Positions 1 to 9,071 of a DNA stretch of 64,000 bases are shown here, piece after piece. The position numbers were made by a program, and so were the translations under genes. This DNA is from Anaerolineae bacterium (GTDB lineage: Bacteria > Chloroflexota > Anaerolineae > 4572-78 > J111): contig JAJVIM010000015.1 of assembly GCA_022071955.1 (NCBI GenBank), positions 205,331 to 269,330 on the forward strand. Direction: 5' to 3'. Within the stretch, counting starts at the first letter, position 1. Each line of letters opens with the position of its first letter. Below the pieces are notes generated by a model. It saw nothing but the letters and a program-made list of their open reading frames with translations. It searched no databases and was not told the origin of the DNA.

Positions 1-2100
1 AAAGGTTGAGAAAGAGTTTACGTCAGCTTGGACATAAACGCCATTTGCATCTGTGCCGCTGGCGCCGCTATAACTTTCCCAACTGGTGCCGTTGCAATGA
101 TAGATGGACAGGTTGTAGGGGCTGGTTAACCCATTGGACTCATCCGGGTTGGCGGGGCTAAAGTAGAGTTTCAAGGTTTGTGAGAAAGGTCCCGTCCCCG
201 TTGGCGCGATGTCGAATTGGCGCAACGCCAGGGTTGCCAGGGTTGAACTGCCGCAAACAGGCGACTGGTTGGAGGTAATGGTGATGCTGGTGCTCCCCAG
301 GTCGTTGCCGCCCAGTTTCTGGAGGGTGACTGTATCGCGATTGCGGCCATCTTTGAAGGTGAAGAGACCGGTGGTATTGAGGTTCTGGGCCGGCGCTTGG
401 CGGCGCAGTTTGCCGTTTTGAGTGTAGCCGCCCGTGACGCTGATAAAGTCATCCGTCACATCAACCGTGGTGGTAGTACTGATGGTGAGATTGTTGAACG
501 TGAGCGTGCCTTGCGCTGCCGCTGAACTGACCGTAGCGACGCCATTCTTGGTGAAGTTGACGGTGCTGTTAGCGGGGGTGAAGGTAGCGCCGGTATTATA
601 TGTCCAGTCACCGGCAACATTCAAGATCGAGGCACCGGTGCTAATGCTGGGACGCAAAAGTCCACCGTTGAGAACCACGTTGCCGGTCACATTCACAGTT
701 GGGGTGGCGGTGCCGCCCGAGAAGTAAAAGGTCCCACTACTCACAGTTAGGTTCCCACCGACATTGAGGGTTACCGCGCCGGTGCTGCCTGAGACGTAGA
801 GCGTCCCACCATTGACGAGCACATTTCCACCAACGTTCACGGTTCCGCTGGCCAGGCTGTTTGCTAGGCGCACCGAACCACTTTTGGTAGACGTGACTGT
901 AAAATTCCCCTTGACTGTTCCCAGCCATCCTGACAGACTAATATCTCCCGTCTGATTGGGGGAGTTCCAGGTGAAATTGCCGAATGATTGTGTCAATGAA
1001 GCTAGTGTTGGCACTGTGGTAGTAACCCCTGTCACCAAAACCGTTGATGCTACATCCCACGTTGCCGTCGGAATGGTTCCGCCATTTACAGCATGTTGGT
1101 AAACACTGCCTGCCCCAAAGGCGGCTGTCCCATTCATCGCAATTGCGTTTGATGAATAGTTGACCACCGTCCCGTTCACGCTCAAATCCGGAGCGCGGCT
1201 GCCGTTGTTGACGGTCAGAGTGCGGCCGCTGTTGACGGTCAGCGTGCCGCCGGTATCCACCTGCGCGCCCATCACCGAGACATCAAAGGCACTAGCCGTT
1301 AAAGCGCCGCCGCTTTCAATCAGCAGCAGCGAATCGGCGTGTGAAAGCGTCAAGGCGCTGGCGGTGGTCATACTGTGACCAGTTTGAATGACAAATATGT
1401 CAGAATCGGTGAAGCTGGCCGGCGAAGCGCCGCCGATGCCGTCTCTGGTCGTCTTCCAACTTGTAAGAGCACCGGCGTCGAAGTTGCCTTGCGAATAGTA
1501 GATAGTTCCATTTGCGTAAGGACCAATGGCAAAGGTGGAGCCGGCGCTCCAGGTGGCGGCGGTGGATTCCACATAAACTCCATTGGCATCGCTGCCGCCA
1601 ATGCCGGCATATTTTTCCCAACTCGCGCCGTTGCAGTGATAGATGGCCAGGTTATAGGGAGCCGTCACCGTGTTCCCATTGGCCTCATTCGGGTTGTTGG
1701 CCGAGAAATAGAGCCGCATCCGATAGGGGCCGTAGGGAGCCGTGCCGCCGCTTGAGGTCAGGTCGAATTGGCGCAACACGGGTGTGGTCAGAGACGTTCC
1801 GTTACAAGCAGGCGGCTGCTGGTTTGAAGTGATGGTGATATTGGTGTAATAGAGGCTGTTGCCGCTCATTTTGGTAAGGATGACCGAATCACGATTACGG
1901 GCGTCCTTGTAGGTGTAGGTATCATAGTTTACGACCGTCTGTTGCGGCGCTTCGCGGCGGAGTTGGCCGTTTTGCGTGAATGCGCCGCAACCCGCGCCGG
2001 TGCTGACGCCGATAAAATCATCCGTTACGTCCACGGTGGTGCCGGCGCTGATGGTGAGGTTGCAAAAAGTAGTTGTACCTTCCGTTTGCGCAGGATCACT
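1..2100 (-). repeat. Tandem intragenic duplication of a ~1.55 kb (515-523 codon) module
   Basis: Inside the giant Asp-box gene, the segment around 2100-540 recurs around 530-1. Matching landmarks are VDVTDDF followed by TQNGQLRR versus TQNGKLRR, then ARNRDSV versus GRNRDTV, TITSNQ, LRQFD, LYFS-NP-E, YNL-IYHCNG-SWE and DANGVYV. The offset between landmarks is 1569 bp at one end and 1539 bp at the other, always a multiple of three, so the reading frame is preserved. The copies have diverged clearly at the base level, so the duplication is old. Further copies may lie past the left edge. Confidence 0.8.
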
Positions 2101-4896
2101 TAAGGTTACGGTACCGGCCTTGGCAAAGATAACCGTGCCGGTGCCGGTGTTAAAGGTTCCGCCCGTGGTCCAATCGCCATTGACGGTCAGCGTCGAACTA
2201 TTCGCGTTCCACGTTCCGCCAAAGAGATTGAAGTTATCAACCGTGATCGCATAACTTCCGGCGTTCCAGGTACTCCCGTTATACAGCGACAGATCGTTAA
2301 CGGTGATATTCCCGGCGACGTTCACCGTCACAGTCTTGAGGGCAGACGTTACATTTTCGGCATACGTTCCGGCGTAAATAGTGACCGTGCCGCCCGTGGC
2401 CACATTCGCCAGCGCCTCGCCAATCGTCGGGTAACAGGGCGAATTGCCCAGGCACGCCAGGGTGGGGCTGGCATAGGTATCCGTGTATGCCGGCGGCATG
2501 GTGTCCGCCGTCCACGCGCCGCGTCCGTGGGTGCCGGCAATCAAAATGGTCGAACCGGTGCTGTTGCCGCCGCCCATCCATTGCAAATCTTCCACGGCGA
2601 CGTTGGCCGGGCCATCGCCGTTCTTGCCGGTGCCGGTAGGCACGTTCCAGGTTGCGCCGGTGTTTTCGCTGGCAAAAACGCCAATTTCGGTGCCGACGTA
2701 CAGCCAGTCCGAATTTGCGGGGTTGATAGCCACCGCGTAAATGGGCACCTGGGGCAGATTATTCATGATGCTGGTCCAGGTTGTTCCACCGTCTGCCGTG
2801 CGCCATAAGTTACTAAGAGCAGTGTTTGTATAAAAGCCCGTAAATCCAACGTAGACAATATTGCTTTCGTTCCGATCAATGGCAATACTGCTGACCTGCG
2901 TTCCGGGATTGTTGGCAGCAGGGATATTTGTATCGACGGGTGTCCAGTTCGTGCCGCCATCTGTTGTCATTTCAATGTGACTGTTTTTGTAGCCCACCCA
3001 GATCACGTTTGAGTCGCCGGGCGCCACGGCGATGGCGCTAATACCACTCCCGGTGGAAGGTTTGATCGCCGTCCACTGCGGCCCGCCGGTGGGACTGTTA
3101 TAAACATACGGCGTCTTGACATCATTGCTCACCCAAAGCGACAGATCGCCCACGAACAGCCGGTTGGCGTTATTGGGATCAAGCAGGATGGGGGCAATGA
3201 AACTGCCCTGGCCATTACAGGCGTCGGTGATGACATACGGCGCGGCGCGGCAGCCTCCGGCGTAGGTGCCCCAAATATATTCCCCGGTCCCGGCTCCGCC
3301 GTTGCTGTTACGGCGCACCTGACCAAAGATATACTCATTGTAAAAGTAATTGGGGTCCGTTGGGTCGGCAGCCGACTTGCCGCCGTCGCCGCCAAAGGCA
3401 TACGTCCACCCATTCGCGCCGCCGGTGGGAGTGTAGGTAAGTTGACCATTGTCCTGCGTGCCGCCAAGCAGCACGCCGTTGTAGTTACCGGCCACGCCGT
3501 AGAATTGGGTAATCCCCAGGTTGTTGTTCATGTAGACCCAACCATTATTGTAGTCGTCGGGATTATTTCCGGCTGTTGCGATATTGCCGGTATAGTAGAT
3601 GCCGCCATCATTGCCGTTGAGCAGGGCGGTGCTGGAGCCGGGAATGGACACCAGGGCGTGGTGATCGGCGTGCGGCGAGGGCGGGTTTCTGTAGTACCAT
3701 GAGCGGTTCCACTTGCTGATCTGGGTCAGCGTTGCCCCACCGTCGATAGATTTGTAAAGGTCAATGCCGCCAACAACGATAGTGTTCGGGTCGTTGGGTT
3801 TCACCCAAATTGTGTTGTCGTAGTAGCCCTGGCTGCCCAGGTAGCCTGTGCCGCTGTTTACCAGCACATAGCTCTGCCCGCCATCCGTGCTTTTGTACAC
3901 TTCACCGGAGGTCTTGTCTACACTGGCATAAACAATGGACGGATTGCTGGGTGCGTAGGCCAGCTCAACACGGCCCGAAGTGGGTAGCCCCGTTGCTTTT
4001 GTCCAGGTACCAGACGCGCCGCCGCCGGTGGTATACCATGAATAGCCATTTCCACCTGCCACGGCGTTATTGCTGCCCACCAGGGTTGGGTCAAATTTCA
4101 CATCCAGCCAGTTGCCGGTGACGCGTCGCGTCCACGAAGTGCCACCATCAGCACTGTGGTACAAACCGGTGCGAGTCGCCGCCAGCAGATTGTTGCCATC
4201 CGGCGAGATGGCCAGCCGGTTTACATAATGCCAATCGGAATTGTTTGTGCTGGGTAATTGCGTCCACGTCGCGCCGCCGTCTGTACTTTTGAACACGCCC
4301 GCGCCACGAATGGCGTCTGCGTTGTTGAAACCTTCACCGGTGCCGGCGTACATCACGTTGGCGTTGGTGGGGTGTACAATCAAACTGCTGATCGCCAAGT
4401 TTGCCATCCAGTCGTCAATCGGCGACCAGGTGGTGCTGGTGGAGCAGCAGTTGGTGGTTTTCCACAGGCCGCCGGAAACGCTGCCGATAAAAACGGTGCT
4501 GCTGTTGATGGGCAGAATGGCCCGGATGCGCCCGCCCACGTTGCCCGGGCCGGCATAGGTCCAACTGGTGTTGGTAATACCGGCCTCCAGGGCGCTCAGG
4601 GAGTCGGGCGACGGCTGCGCGGCGACCATCGCCTTGCGGTCGTTCAGTGCCTCAATCAGCGCGCCGTCGGGAATCTGGCCGCTTTCGTCTTTCATCTGAT
4701 CAAAGCGCCATTGAAAGTATTGCTCAATGGTGGCGGCTTCATCTTCCTCGTTTTCCATCATTCCTGCCGCCGCGCCGGGGTTGGCAGTACCCACCTTCAG
4801 CAAGTCAAGGTGGAGGGCTGTGAAAAACGCCAGGCCCAGCAGCAACAGCAACGCAAACGCGATGCGGCGTTGGGTTTGTGTAAATAGTTGTGGCAT
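1..4896 (-). CDS. Giant secreted Asp-box (BNR) and beta-repeat protein, 3' end beyond window
   Basis: An uninterrupted frame of 1632 codons reads from an ATG at 4896 to base 1 with no stop, so the protein continues outside the window. AGAGAGG lies just upstream of the start. The N-terminus has one hydrophobic segment (IAFALLLLLGLAFFTAL), acting as signal or anchor. Residues about 100-830 carry many Asp-box motifs (STDGGATW, SADGGTSW, STDGGQSY, TTDGGTNW, TADGGTTW), which mark sialidase/sortilin-like beta-propellers. The rest is Thr/Asn/Gly-rich repeats typical of beta-helix or autotransporter-like passenger regions, including a duplicated module of about 515-523 residues. It is probably a cell-surface or exported structural or adhesive protein; the Asp-boxes alone do not show enzyme activity, and no sialidase RIP or catalytic motif was seen. 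It lies 156 bp downstream of the sugar ABC operon and could be read from it. Confidence 0.85.
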   Translation of the reverse strand, partial: MPQLFTQTQRRIAFALLLLLGLAFFTALHLDLLKVGTANPGAAAGMMENEEDEAATIEQYFQWRFDQMKDESGQIPDGALIEALNDRKAMVAAQPSPDSLSALEAGITNTSWTYAGPGNVGGRIRAILPINSSTVFIGSVSGGLWKTTNCCSTSTTWSPIDDWMANLAISSLIVHPTNANVMYAGTGEGFNNADAIRGAGVFKSTDGGATWTQLPSTNNSDWHYVNRLAISPDGNNLLAATRTGLYHSADGGTSWTRRVTGNWLDVKFDPTLVGSNNAVAGGNGYSWYTTGGGASGTWTKATGLPTSGRVELAYAPSNPSIVYASVDKTSGEVYKSTDGGQSYVLVNSGTGYLGSQGYYDNTIWVKPNDPNTIVVGGIDLYKSIDGGATLTQISKWNRSWYYRNPPSPHADHHALVSIPGSSTALLNGNDGGIYYTGNIATAGNNPDDYNNGWVYMNNNLGITQFYGVAGNYNGVLLGGTQDNGQLTYTPTGGANGWTYAFGGDGGKSAADPTDPNYFYNEYIFGQVRRNSNGGAGTGEYIWGTYAGGCRAAPYVITDACNGQGSFIAPILLDPNNANRLFVGDLSLWVSNDVKTPYVYNSPTGGPQWTAIKPSTGSGISAIAVAPGDSNVIWVGYKNSHIEMTTDGGTNWTPVDTNIPAANNPGTQVSSIAIDRNESNIVYVGFTGFYTNTALSNLWRTADGGTTWTSIMNNLPQVPIYAVAINPANSDWLYVGTEIGVFASENTGATWNVPTGTGKNGDGPANVAVEDLQWMGGGNSTGSTILIAGTHGRGAWTADTMPPAYTDTYASPTLACLGNSPCYPTIGEALANVATGGTVTIYAGTYAENVTSALKTVTVNVAGNITVNDLSLYNGSTWNAGSYAITVDNFNLFGGTWNANSSTLTVNGDWTTGGTFNTGTGTVIFAKAGTVTLSDPAQTEGTTTFCNLTISAGTTVDVTDDFIGVSTGAGCGAFTQNGQLRREAPQQTVVNYDTYTYKDARNRDSVILTKMSGNSLYYTNITITSNQQPPACNGTSLTTPVLRQFDLTSSGGTAPYGPYRMRLYFSANNPNEANGNTVTAPYNLAIYHCNGASWEKYAGIGGSDANGVYVESTAATWSAGSTFAIGPYANGTIYYSQGNFDAGALTSWKTTRDGIGGASPASFTDSDIFVIQTGHSMTTASALTLSHADSLLLIESGGALTASAFDVSVMGAQVDTGGTLTVNSGRTLTVNNGSRAPDLSVNGTVVNYSSNAIAMNGTAAFGAGSVYQHAVNGGTIPTATWDVASTVLVTGVTTTVPTLASLTQSFGNFTWNSPNQTGDISLSGWLGTVKGNFTVTSTKSGSVRLANSLASGTVNVGGNVLVNGGTLYVSGSTGAVTLNVGGNLTVSSGTFYFSGGTATPTVNVTGNVVLNGGLLRPSISTGASILNVAGDWTYNTGATFTPANSTVNFTKNGVATVSSAAAQGTLTFNNLTISTTTTVDVTDDFISVTGGYTQNGKLRRQAPAQNLNTTGLFTFKDGRNRDTVTLQKLGGNDLGSTSITITSNQSPVCGSSTLATLALRQFDIAPTGTGPFSQTLKLYFSPANPDESNGLTSPYNLSIYHCNGTSWESYSGASGTDANGVYVQADVNSFSTF

Positions 4897-5052
4897 GATG
4901 ACCTCTCTCCTGGTTGATTGATTTGGGTGTGACCAAAGTGAGTTGGAAGAGAAGGGATTTAGGGGGAACTACCCCCCAATCCCCCCGGCCTGCGGCGCTT
5001 TCCTACTCATTTTAACCACACCCGATTGATTTAAACAGGCTGATTCTCAGCC

Positions 5053-6729
5053 TCAATTTTCTGCCTGGATTGGAAATACAAAACGCATAATATTTGGCGG
5101 GCAGGGCGTGCCGCCGGGACACGGGGGCGCAATGCTTTCCAGAGCGATCTCCGTGTTACCCGGAGCGCTCACCTGAAAGAACCAGCCTTTGGCCCCCGGC
5201 TGGCTCATCTGCTCTGGCGGGGTGAGCGCGGTTAAAACTTCAGGACGATAATCCACGGTCCACTGCACATCGGCCAAGACCCGCACGTTGATTATCTGCC
5301 CCACTTTGACGGTGGTAGGAATCTGGTGTTGGGCTTCGGTCAGCACTACATCGGCCAGGAAGGGACCGGCTGCCGGGGTACTCGGCGCAACTTCGGCCGG
5401 CCCCGGGACGACCGGTGACTCGGCCTGATTCTGCGGGAAAAATTCCTGCGTCTGGCTCATCGCGGCGCTGATCGCTTCACCCACGGATGCTTCGCCATAA
5501 AAGGCGCGTTTGATTTCCTGGTTGAGTACATCTTCAATTTCGGTCCAGGCGGCCATTACCGGCACGCGGCGAATGTTGGGAGCCATGTCCAGATATACAC
5601 GGCTATTAGCCGGCGGAAGCTGCGTATCGAGAAACAACGGCGATTCGGCCACTTGTTTGAGAGAGGGTACGGTGCGCCCGGAAGTGACCAGTAGTTTCTG
5701 CCCCTTTATCCCGTTGGCAAACTCAATAAATGACCACGCCGCCGCTTTATCTTTTGAGCTGGCGGTGAGGCAATAGCCGTCACTGTGCAACACGCTCGCC
5801 ACATTGACGTCACGGGGCAGCGGAGCCACATCCCACTCAAAATCCTTGATGGTGTCGCGCAGTTCCGGGGTGATAGCCCGGCTCTGAAAAAACATGGCCA
5901 GCGTGCCATGCTGAAACCGCGACAGAGATTTTTCTGTGGCTTCATCGGCTTTGGAGGGCACAACGTGTTCTTTAACCTGCAAATCCACAAACCATTGGAA
6001 CGCTTTGCGGGCCGGCGCAGAATCCAGGGCCAGTTGAGTGGGGTTGGTTGGGTCATCAACCAGTTCGCCGCCGTGCGCCCAGATAAAAGGCGCAAGCCGC
6101 AAGGTAACGGGGTCTACGCCCAACCCGTACTGCACAGTTTGCCCGTTCTCTGCTTTGGTCAGGGCGCGCGCCGCGTTGAGAAAATCATCCCAGGTCCAGT
6201 TGGCACTGGGCAACGGCACGTTAGCGGCGGTAAATAAGTTTTTGTTGTAATAAACTTCCAGCGAGGACAGATTTTGCGGCAGGCAATATTGCCGGCCATC
6301 AAATTGAAATGCCTCGACCGCGGCGGGATAATAATCGCTCAACTTGAGGGCTTGACTTTGCGCCAGATAGGCGTCCATCGGTTCGAGCGCGCCTTTGATG
6401 GCAAATTGGCCAAAGCGGCGATAGTTAACGATGAACACATCGGGCGGCGTGTTTGCGGCAAAATCGGCGGCCAGGCGTTTCATAAATTCGCCGCTGTCGG
6501 GAATGTTGTTGATGGTCACTTTGAGGCCGGGCTCAATTTTGGCAAACTCGTCAACAATTTGCTGATAGCCGGCCAGGGCTTCCGGCGCTTCGCTGAGCAT
6601 CAGCACAATTTTGTGCTCCGGCGTGGTGGGCGCAGCAGGTGTCGGTGCGGCGGGGGTAGACGCCTGTTGTGCAGGCGCGCAGGCAGGCAGAGTCCAAATA
6701 AACAGCAGCAACAAAAAGAGTTTTTTCAT
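5053..6729 (-). CDS. Sugar ABC transporter substrate-binding lipoprotein with extra C-terminal domain
   Basis: 558 aa. The N-terminus (MKKLFLLLLFIWTLPACAPA) is a lipoprotein signal with lipobox LPAC, so the protein should be a membrane-tethered receptor. Residues about 38-430 match family 1 extracellular solute-binding proteins: TPPDVFIVNYRRFGQFA, the YYNKNLF segment, and NWTWDDFLNAARALT, all typical of CUT1 sugar-binding proteins. Two permease genes lie directly upstream (12 bp gap), so the three form one uptake system; no ATPase gene is present, as is common for CUT1 systems sharing an MsmK/UgpC-type ATPase. After a Pro/Ala linker (about 435-450), residues 455-558 form an additional beta-rich domain that ordinary binding proteins lack. 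Its spacing of VGQIINVRV, WTVDY and GWFFQVSAPGNTEI resembles the chagasin/I42 inhibitor fold, but this is only a resemblance. Confidence 0.88.
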   Translation of the reverse strand: MKKLFLLLLFIWTLPACAPAQQASTPAAPTPAAPTTPEHKIVLMLSEAPEALAGYQQIVDEFAKIEPGLKVTINNIPDSGEFMKRLAADFAANTPPDVFIVNYRRFGQFAIKGALEPMDAYLAQSQALKLSDYYPAAVEAFQFDGRQYCLPQNLSSLEVYYNKNLFTAANVPLPSANWTWDDFLNAARALTKAENGQTVQYGLGVDPVTLRLAPFIWAHGGELVDDPTNPTQLALDSAPARKAFQWFVDLQVKEHVVPSKADEATEKSLSRFQHGTLAMFFQSRAITPELRDTIKDFEWDVAPLPRDVNVASVLHSDGYCLTASSKDKAAAWSFIEFANGIKGQKLLVTSGRTVPSLKQVAESPLFLDTQLPPANSRVYLDMAPNIRRVPVMAAWTEIEDVLNQEIKRAFYGEASVGEAISAAMSQTQEFFPQNQAESPVVPGPAEVAPSTPAAGPFLADVVLTEAQHQIPTTVKVGQIINVRVLADVQWTVDYRPEVLTALTPPEQMSQPGAKGWFFQVSAPGNTEIALESIAPPCPGGTPCPPNIMRFVFPIQAEN

Positions 6730-6741
6730 CGGAATTTTTCC

Positions 6742-7608
6742 TTAAGGTTGATTGAGCCTGGTGGTTCGGGCAGTTCGCACCAGATCAATTTGTTCCTGCA
6801 AAAAGAAGCGTTGGAGCAAGCCAAAAAGCAGCACAATTGGTGCGACCATAATGACCGAGGCGGCCATCAACACGGGGAAGTTGGAACGGGCGGATTGTTG
6901 CAGCAACTGGATGCCAACCGGCAGGGTGTAATTGAACAGGGTGCGCATGTACAACAGCGGGCTGACGTAATCGTTCCAGAAAAAAGTAAAAGCCAGCATA
7001 ACCACCGTAATCACGCTCGGTGCTGCCGATGGCAGCGCAATTGAATACCAAATTCGCAGCGGGCCGGCGCCTTCAAGGCGAGCTACGTCGTACACTTCGC
7101 GGGAAATGCGGCTGAAGGCGATATAAAAAAGCAAAACATAAAAGGGACTGGTTCCCATCAGCGCCGGTGCAATCAATGGGGCGAATGTGTCAATCCAGCC
7201 CAATTGGGTGAACAAGATGAAACGGGGAATCCAAACGGTTGGGGCAGGCACCAGCAGCCAGGCAATACACAAACCAAACAGAAGCGCCTGGGCGCGCCGC
7301 GATAGCTGCGACATGCCAAATCCGGCCCAGGAGGCGGTCATCACGGTGAGCGGAACCGCGACCACCACCACAACCACAGAATTTAGCAAAAATCTCCCCA
7401 GCGGCAGATAACGATTCAGCGCGATTTGATAATTTTCAACGGCGAATGGCGGCGCAAAGAATTCCAACCGATTTGGCGGCGGCAGTTCTGTTGAGCGCAG
7501 CGAATACGAGAACATCCAAACCAGCGGAAAGGTAAAGGCAATCACAAGTAAACTCAGCCCGGCCAAAACCAATAACCGGTGAAATAATTGAGAATCCGGC
7601 TTCATCAT
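6742..7608 (-). CDS. Sugar ABC transporter permease, MalG/UgpE type
   Basis: 288 aa with six predicted membrane segments. The family's EAA loop is visible around residues 185-210 (REVYDVARLEGAGPLRIWYS, followed by IALPSAAP), the surface where the ATPase docks. It is the second inner-membrane subunit of the CUT1 sugar importer. Its ATG overlaps the stop codon of the other permease (shared ATGATGA region), indicating translational coupling. The stop lies 12 bp before the binding-protein gene. The sugar cannot be deduced from the sequence. Confidence 0.93.
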   Translation of the reverse strand: MMKPDSQLFHRLLVLAGLSLLVIAFTFPLVWMFSYSLRSTELPPPNRLEFFAPPFAVENYQIALNRYLPLGRFLLNSVVVVVVAVPLTVMTASWAGFGMSQLSRRAQALLFGLCIAWLLVPAPTVWIPRFILFTQLGWIDTFAPLIAPALMGTSPFYVLLFYIAFSRISREVYDVARLEGAGPLRIWYSIALPSAAPSVITVVMLAFTFFWNDYVSPLLYMRTLFNYTLPVGIQLLQQSARSNFPVLMAASVIMVAPIVLLFGLLQRFFLQEQIDLVRTARTTRLNQP

Positions 7609-8534
7609 TCCAGGTCCGCCAAAAGGGACTGCATTCCAATGTAAAATGCAGTTACAAAATACAAAATCATCGCCGCCGCTGCGCCATAGCCATACCGGAA
7701 CATATGGAACGACTCGTCTACAATGTAGTGGGGCAGGAAAAACGTGGCGTAGTACGGCCCGGTTTCAGTAGTGATGAGGCCCGGCACAAATGTCCCCTGA
7801 AAGGAAAGCGTTGTGTCTCTAAATGAAAGCAAAAACAATGCGGGCGCCATCAGCGGCAGCACCAGGCGACGAAAAACCTGAAAACGATTGGCGCCATCGA
7901 TTTGGGCCGCTTCAAACAACTCGCGGGGAATCGTTTGCAGCATAGCCAGCATCAACACAAATCCTTCGCCCAGTTGAAACAGCCACATCAGCACAATAGC
8001 GCCACGCGCGGTCAATGGGTCTTGCAGCCAGGCCACGCCGGGCAAACCGATAGCCTTGAGCAAAAGGTTAACCGGGCCAAAGCCGGGGTTGAGAATGAGC
8101 AACCACACCAGCGCGTACGCCACTTCGGGGATGATTGTTGGCAGGTAAACGGTTGCCCGCGCGATTTCAAACGCCCGCCCGGTTCGATTCAAGGCGTAGG
8201 CCAGGAGCAACGCGCCGCTTACCCGCAGGGGAACTGCAACGGCCCCAAACCACAGCGAATTGTAGAGCGCGCGTTTAAAGCGCACGTCGGATAAAAAATT
8301 CTGAAAGTTGGCCAACCCGTTCCACTGCGGCGGAGAAAAAATATCGTATTGGGTGAAGGCCAGCCCCAAAGTTGCCAACATTGGAATGAGAACAAGAAAA
8401 GCGCCCCCAACAAGAAATGGGGCAAGCAATAAATACAACTGCCATCGATACGGCAGCGATTTGAAGGGGTTTATCCGGGTGAATTTGGCTGTGTTATTCA
8501 AAATCAGTTCCACATTCATCGGGGCAAATGCCAT
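7605..8534 (-). CDS. Sugar ABC transporter permease, MalF/UgpA type
   Basis: 309 aa, six membrane segments (first at about residues 33-55) and an EAA loop around residues 205-225 (RELFEAAQIDGANRFQVFRR, then LVLPLMAP). This is the first permease of the CUT1 importer. The ATG at 8534 is used; an in-frame ATG at 8519 (MNVELIL) is an alternative and neither has a strong Shine-Dalgarno. It overlaps the next permease by 4 bp and follows the small 65-aa gene after 29 bp, so all may be one transcript. Confidence 0.92.
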   Translation of the reverse strand: MAFAPMNVELILNNTAKFTRINPFKSLPYRWQLYLLLAPFLVGGAFLVLIPMLATLGLAFTQYDIFSPPQWNGLANFQNFLSDVRFKRALYNSLWFGAVAVPLRVSGALLLAYALNRTGRAFEIARATVYLPTIIPEVAYALVWLLILNPGFGPVNLLLKAIGLPGVAWLQDPLTARGAIVLMWLFQLGEGFVLMLAMLQTIPRELFEAAQIDGANRFQVFRRLVLPLMAPALFLLSFRDTTLSFQGTFVPGLITTETGPYYATFFLPHYIVDESFHMFRYGYGAAAAMILYFVTAFYIGMQSLLADLE

Positions 8535-8563
8535 CCTTTTTCATCACGTAATGGACTGGCCGG

Positions 8564-8761
8564 CTAATCGGAGTTTGGCCCCGGCTGCTCGGTAAAGAAT
8601 TTGGCCAAAAGGAACTCAACCAGCGCATCCACGCCGGCAAAACAATGCTGCTCGCCGGTTGCCGTGTTCTGCACAGACGCCACCCAGGTAAACCGGCTAT
8701 CCGTCTGTATCTGGCGCAGCCGCAGCAGATACGAAACATAATGTTCCTTGGGATTTAACAT
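8564..8761 (-). CDS. Small conserved-looking protein of unknown function, 65 aa
   Basis: The start is the ATG at 8761, with a purine-rich AGAGGA about 8-12 bases upstream; a longer version from 8809 lacks such a site. The protein (beginning MLNPKEHYVSYLLRLRQIQT) has a pattern I associate with small uncharacterised Chloroflexota proteins: 'YLLRLRQ', 'WVASVQNTATGEQHCFAGVDALVEFL'-like spacing of a Trp, a TGE turn and a closing DALVEFL helix. It is soluble, with no signal peptide or membrane segment. It is the first gene before the sugar transporter, 29 bp from the permease. Function unknown. Confidence 0.6.
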   Translation of the reverse strand: MLNPKEHYVSYLLRLRQIQTDSRFTWVASVQNTATGEQHCFAGVDALVEFLLAKFFTEQPGPNSD

Positions 8762-8828
8762 GGTTGGTTTCCTCTCTATGGCCTCCCCAGAATACTCCGA
8801 CCCTATCACAGAACTATCACATAAATAA

Positions 8829-8877
8829 AAAGCGTTTGGAAACTCACTTTGTCATTTGATGAGTTTCCAAACGCTTT
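8829..8877 (-). terminator. Perfect 18-bp inverted repeat, likely terminator hairpin (minus strand)
   Basis: AAAGCGTTTGGAAACTCA (8829-8846) is exactly complementary to 8860-8877, with a 13-nt loop. On the minus strand the hairpin is followed by TTATTTAT, giving a terminator-like arrangement after the gene ending at 9072. The arms contain GGAAAC and GTTTCC half-sites like those bound by LacI-family regulators, so an operator role for the sugar operon is an alternative. Confidence 0.55.
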
Positions 8878-8897
8878 CGGGAATTCAAAGATTTAAA

Positions 8898-9017
8898 GTA
8901 ACTACTCAGCCGCACCATTCTGGATGTCATTCCCGCGTGTTTTTAGCGGGAATCCACCGTTTTGGCTTTCAGTGGATGCCCGATAAAGACATTCGGGCAT
9001 GACGGCTGAGTAGTTAC
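8898..9017. mobile_element. 120-bp MITE-like element with 15-bp TIRs and 8-bp target-site duplication
   Basis: GTAACTACTCAGCCG at 8898-8912 is the exact reverse complement of 9003-9017. The element is bracketed by identical octamers GATTTAAA at 8890-8897 and 9018-9025, the signature of transposition. The interior has further hairpins: TTCCCGC...GCGGGAA (about 8930-8952) and GCCCGA...TCGGGC. There is no coding capacity, so it would be a non-autonomous element needing a transposase from elsewhere. Confidence 0.8.
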
Positions 9018-9071
9018 GATTTAAATTGTGAAACTTTGGCTAAGGTTGAAAGTTTAGCCCGATTACAGGCT

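Larger units (their letters stand above)
8762..9071. other. Gene-free spacer between sugar transporter operon and LTD-protein gene
   Basis: 310 bp without a credible gene. It holds an 18-bp perfect inverted repeat (8829-8877), a 120-bp TIR-bounded element with an 8-bp target duplication (8898-9017), and a direct repeat CTATCACAGAACTATCACA near 8804-8822 that could be an operator for the downstream minus-strand operon. Confidence 0.7.

Noticed and set aside
1..4896. Active sialidase
   Set aside because: Asp-boxes are present but the FRIP motif and the catalytic Asp/Glu/Tyr and Arg triad were not found.
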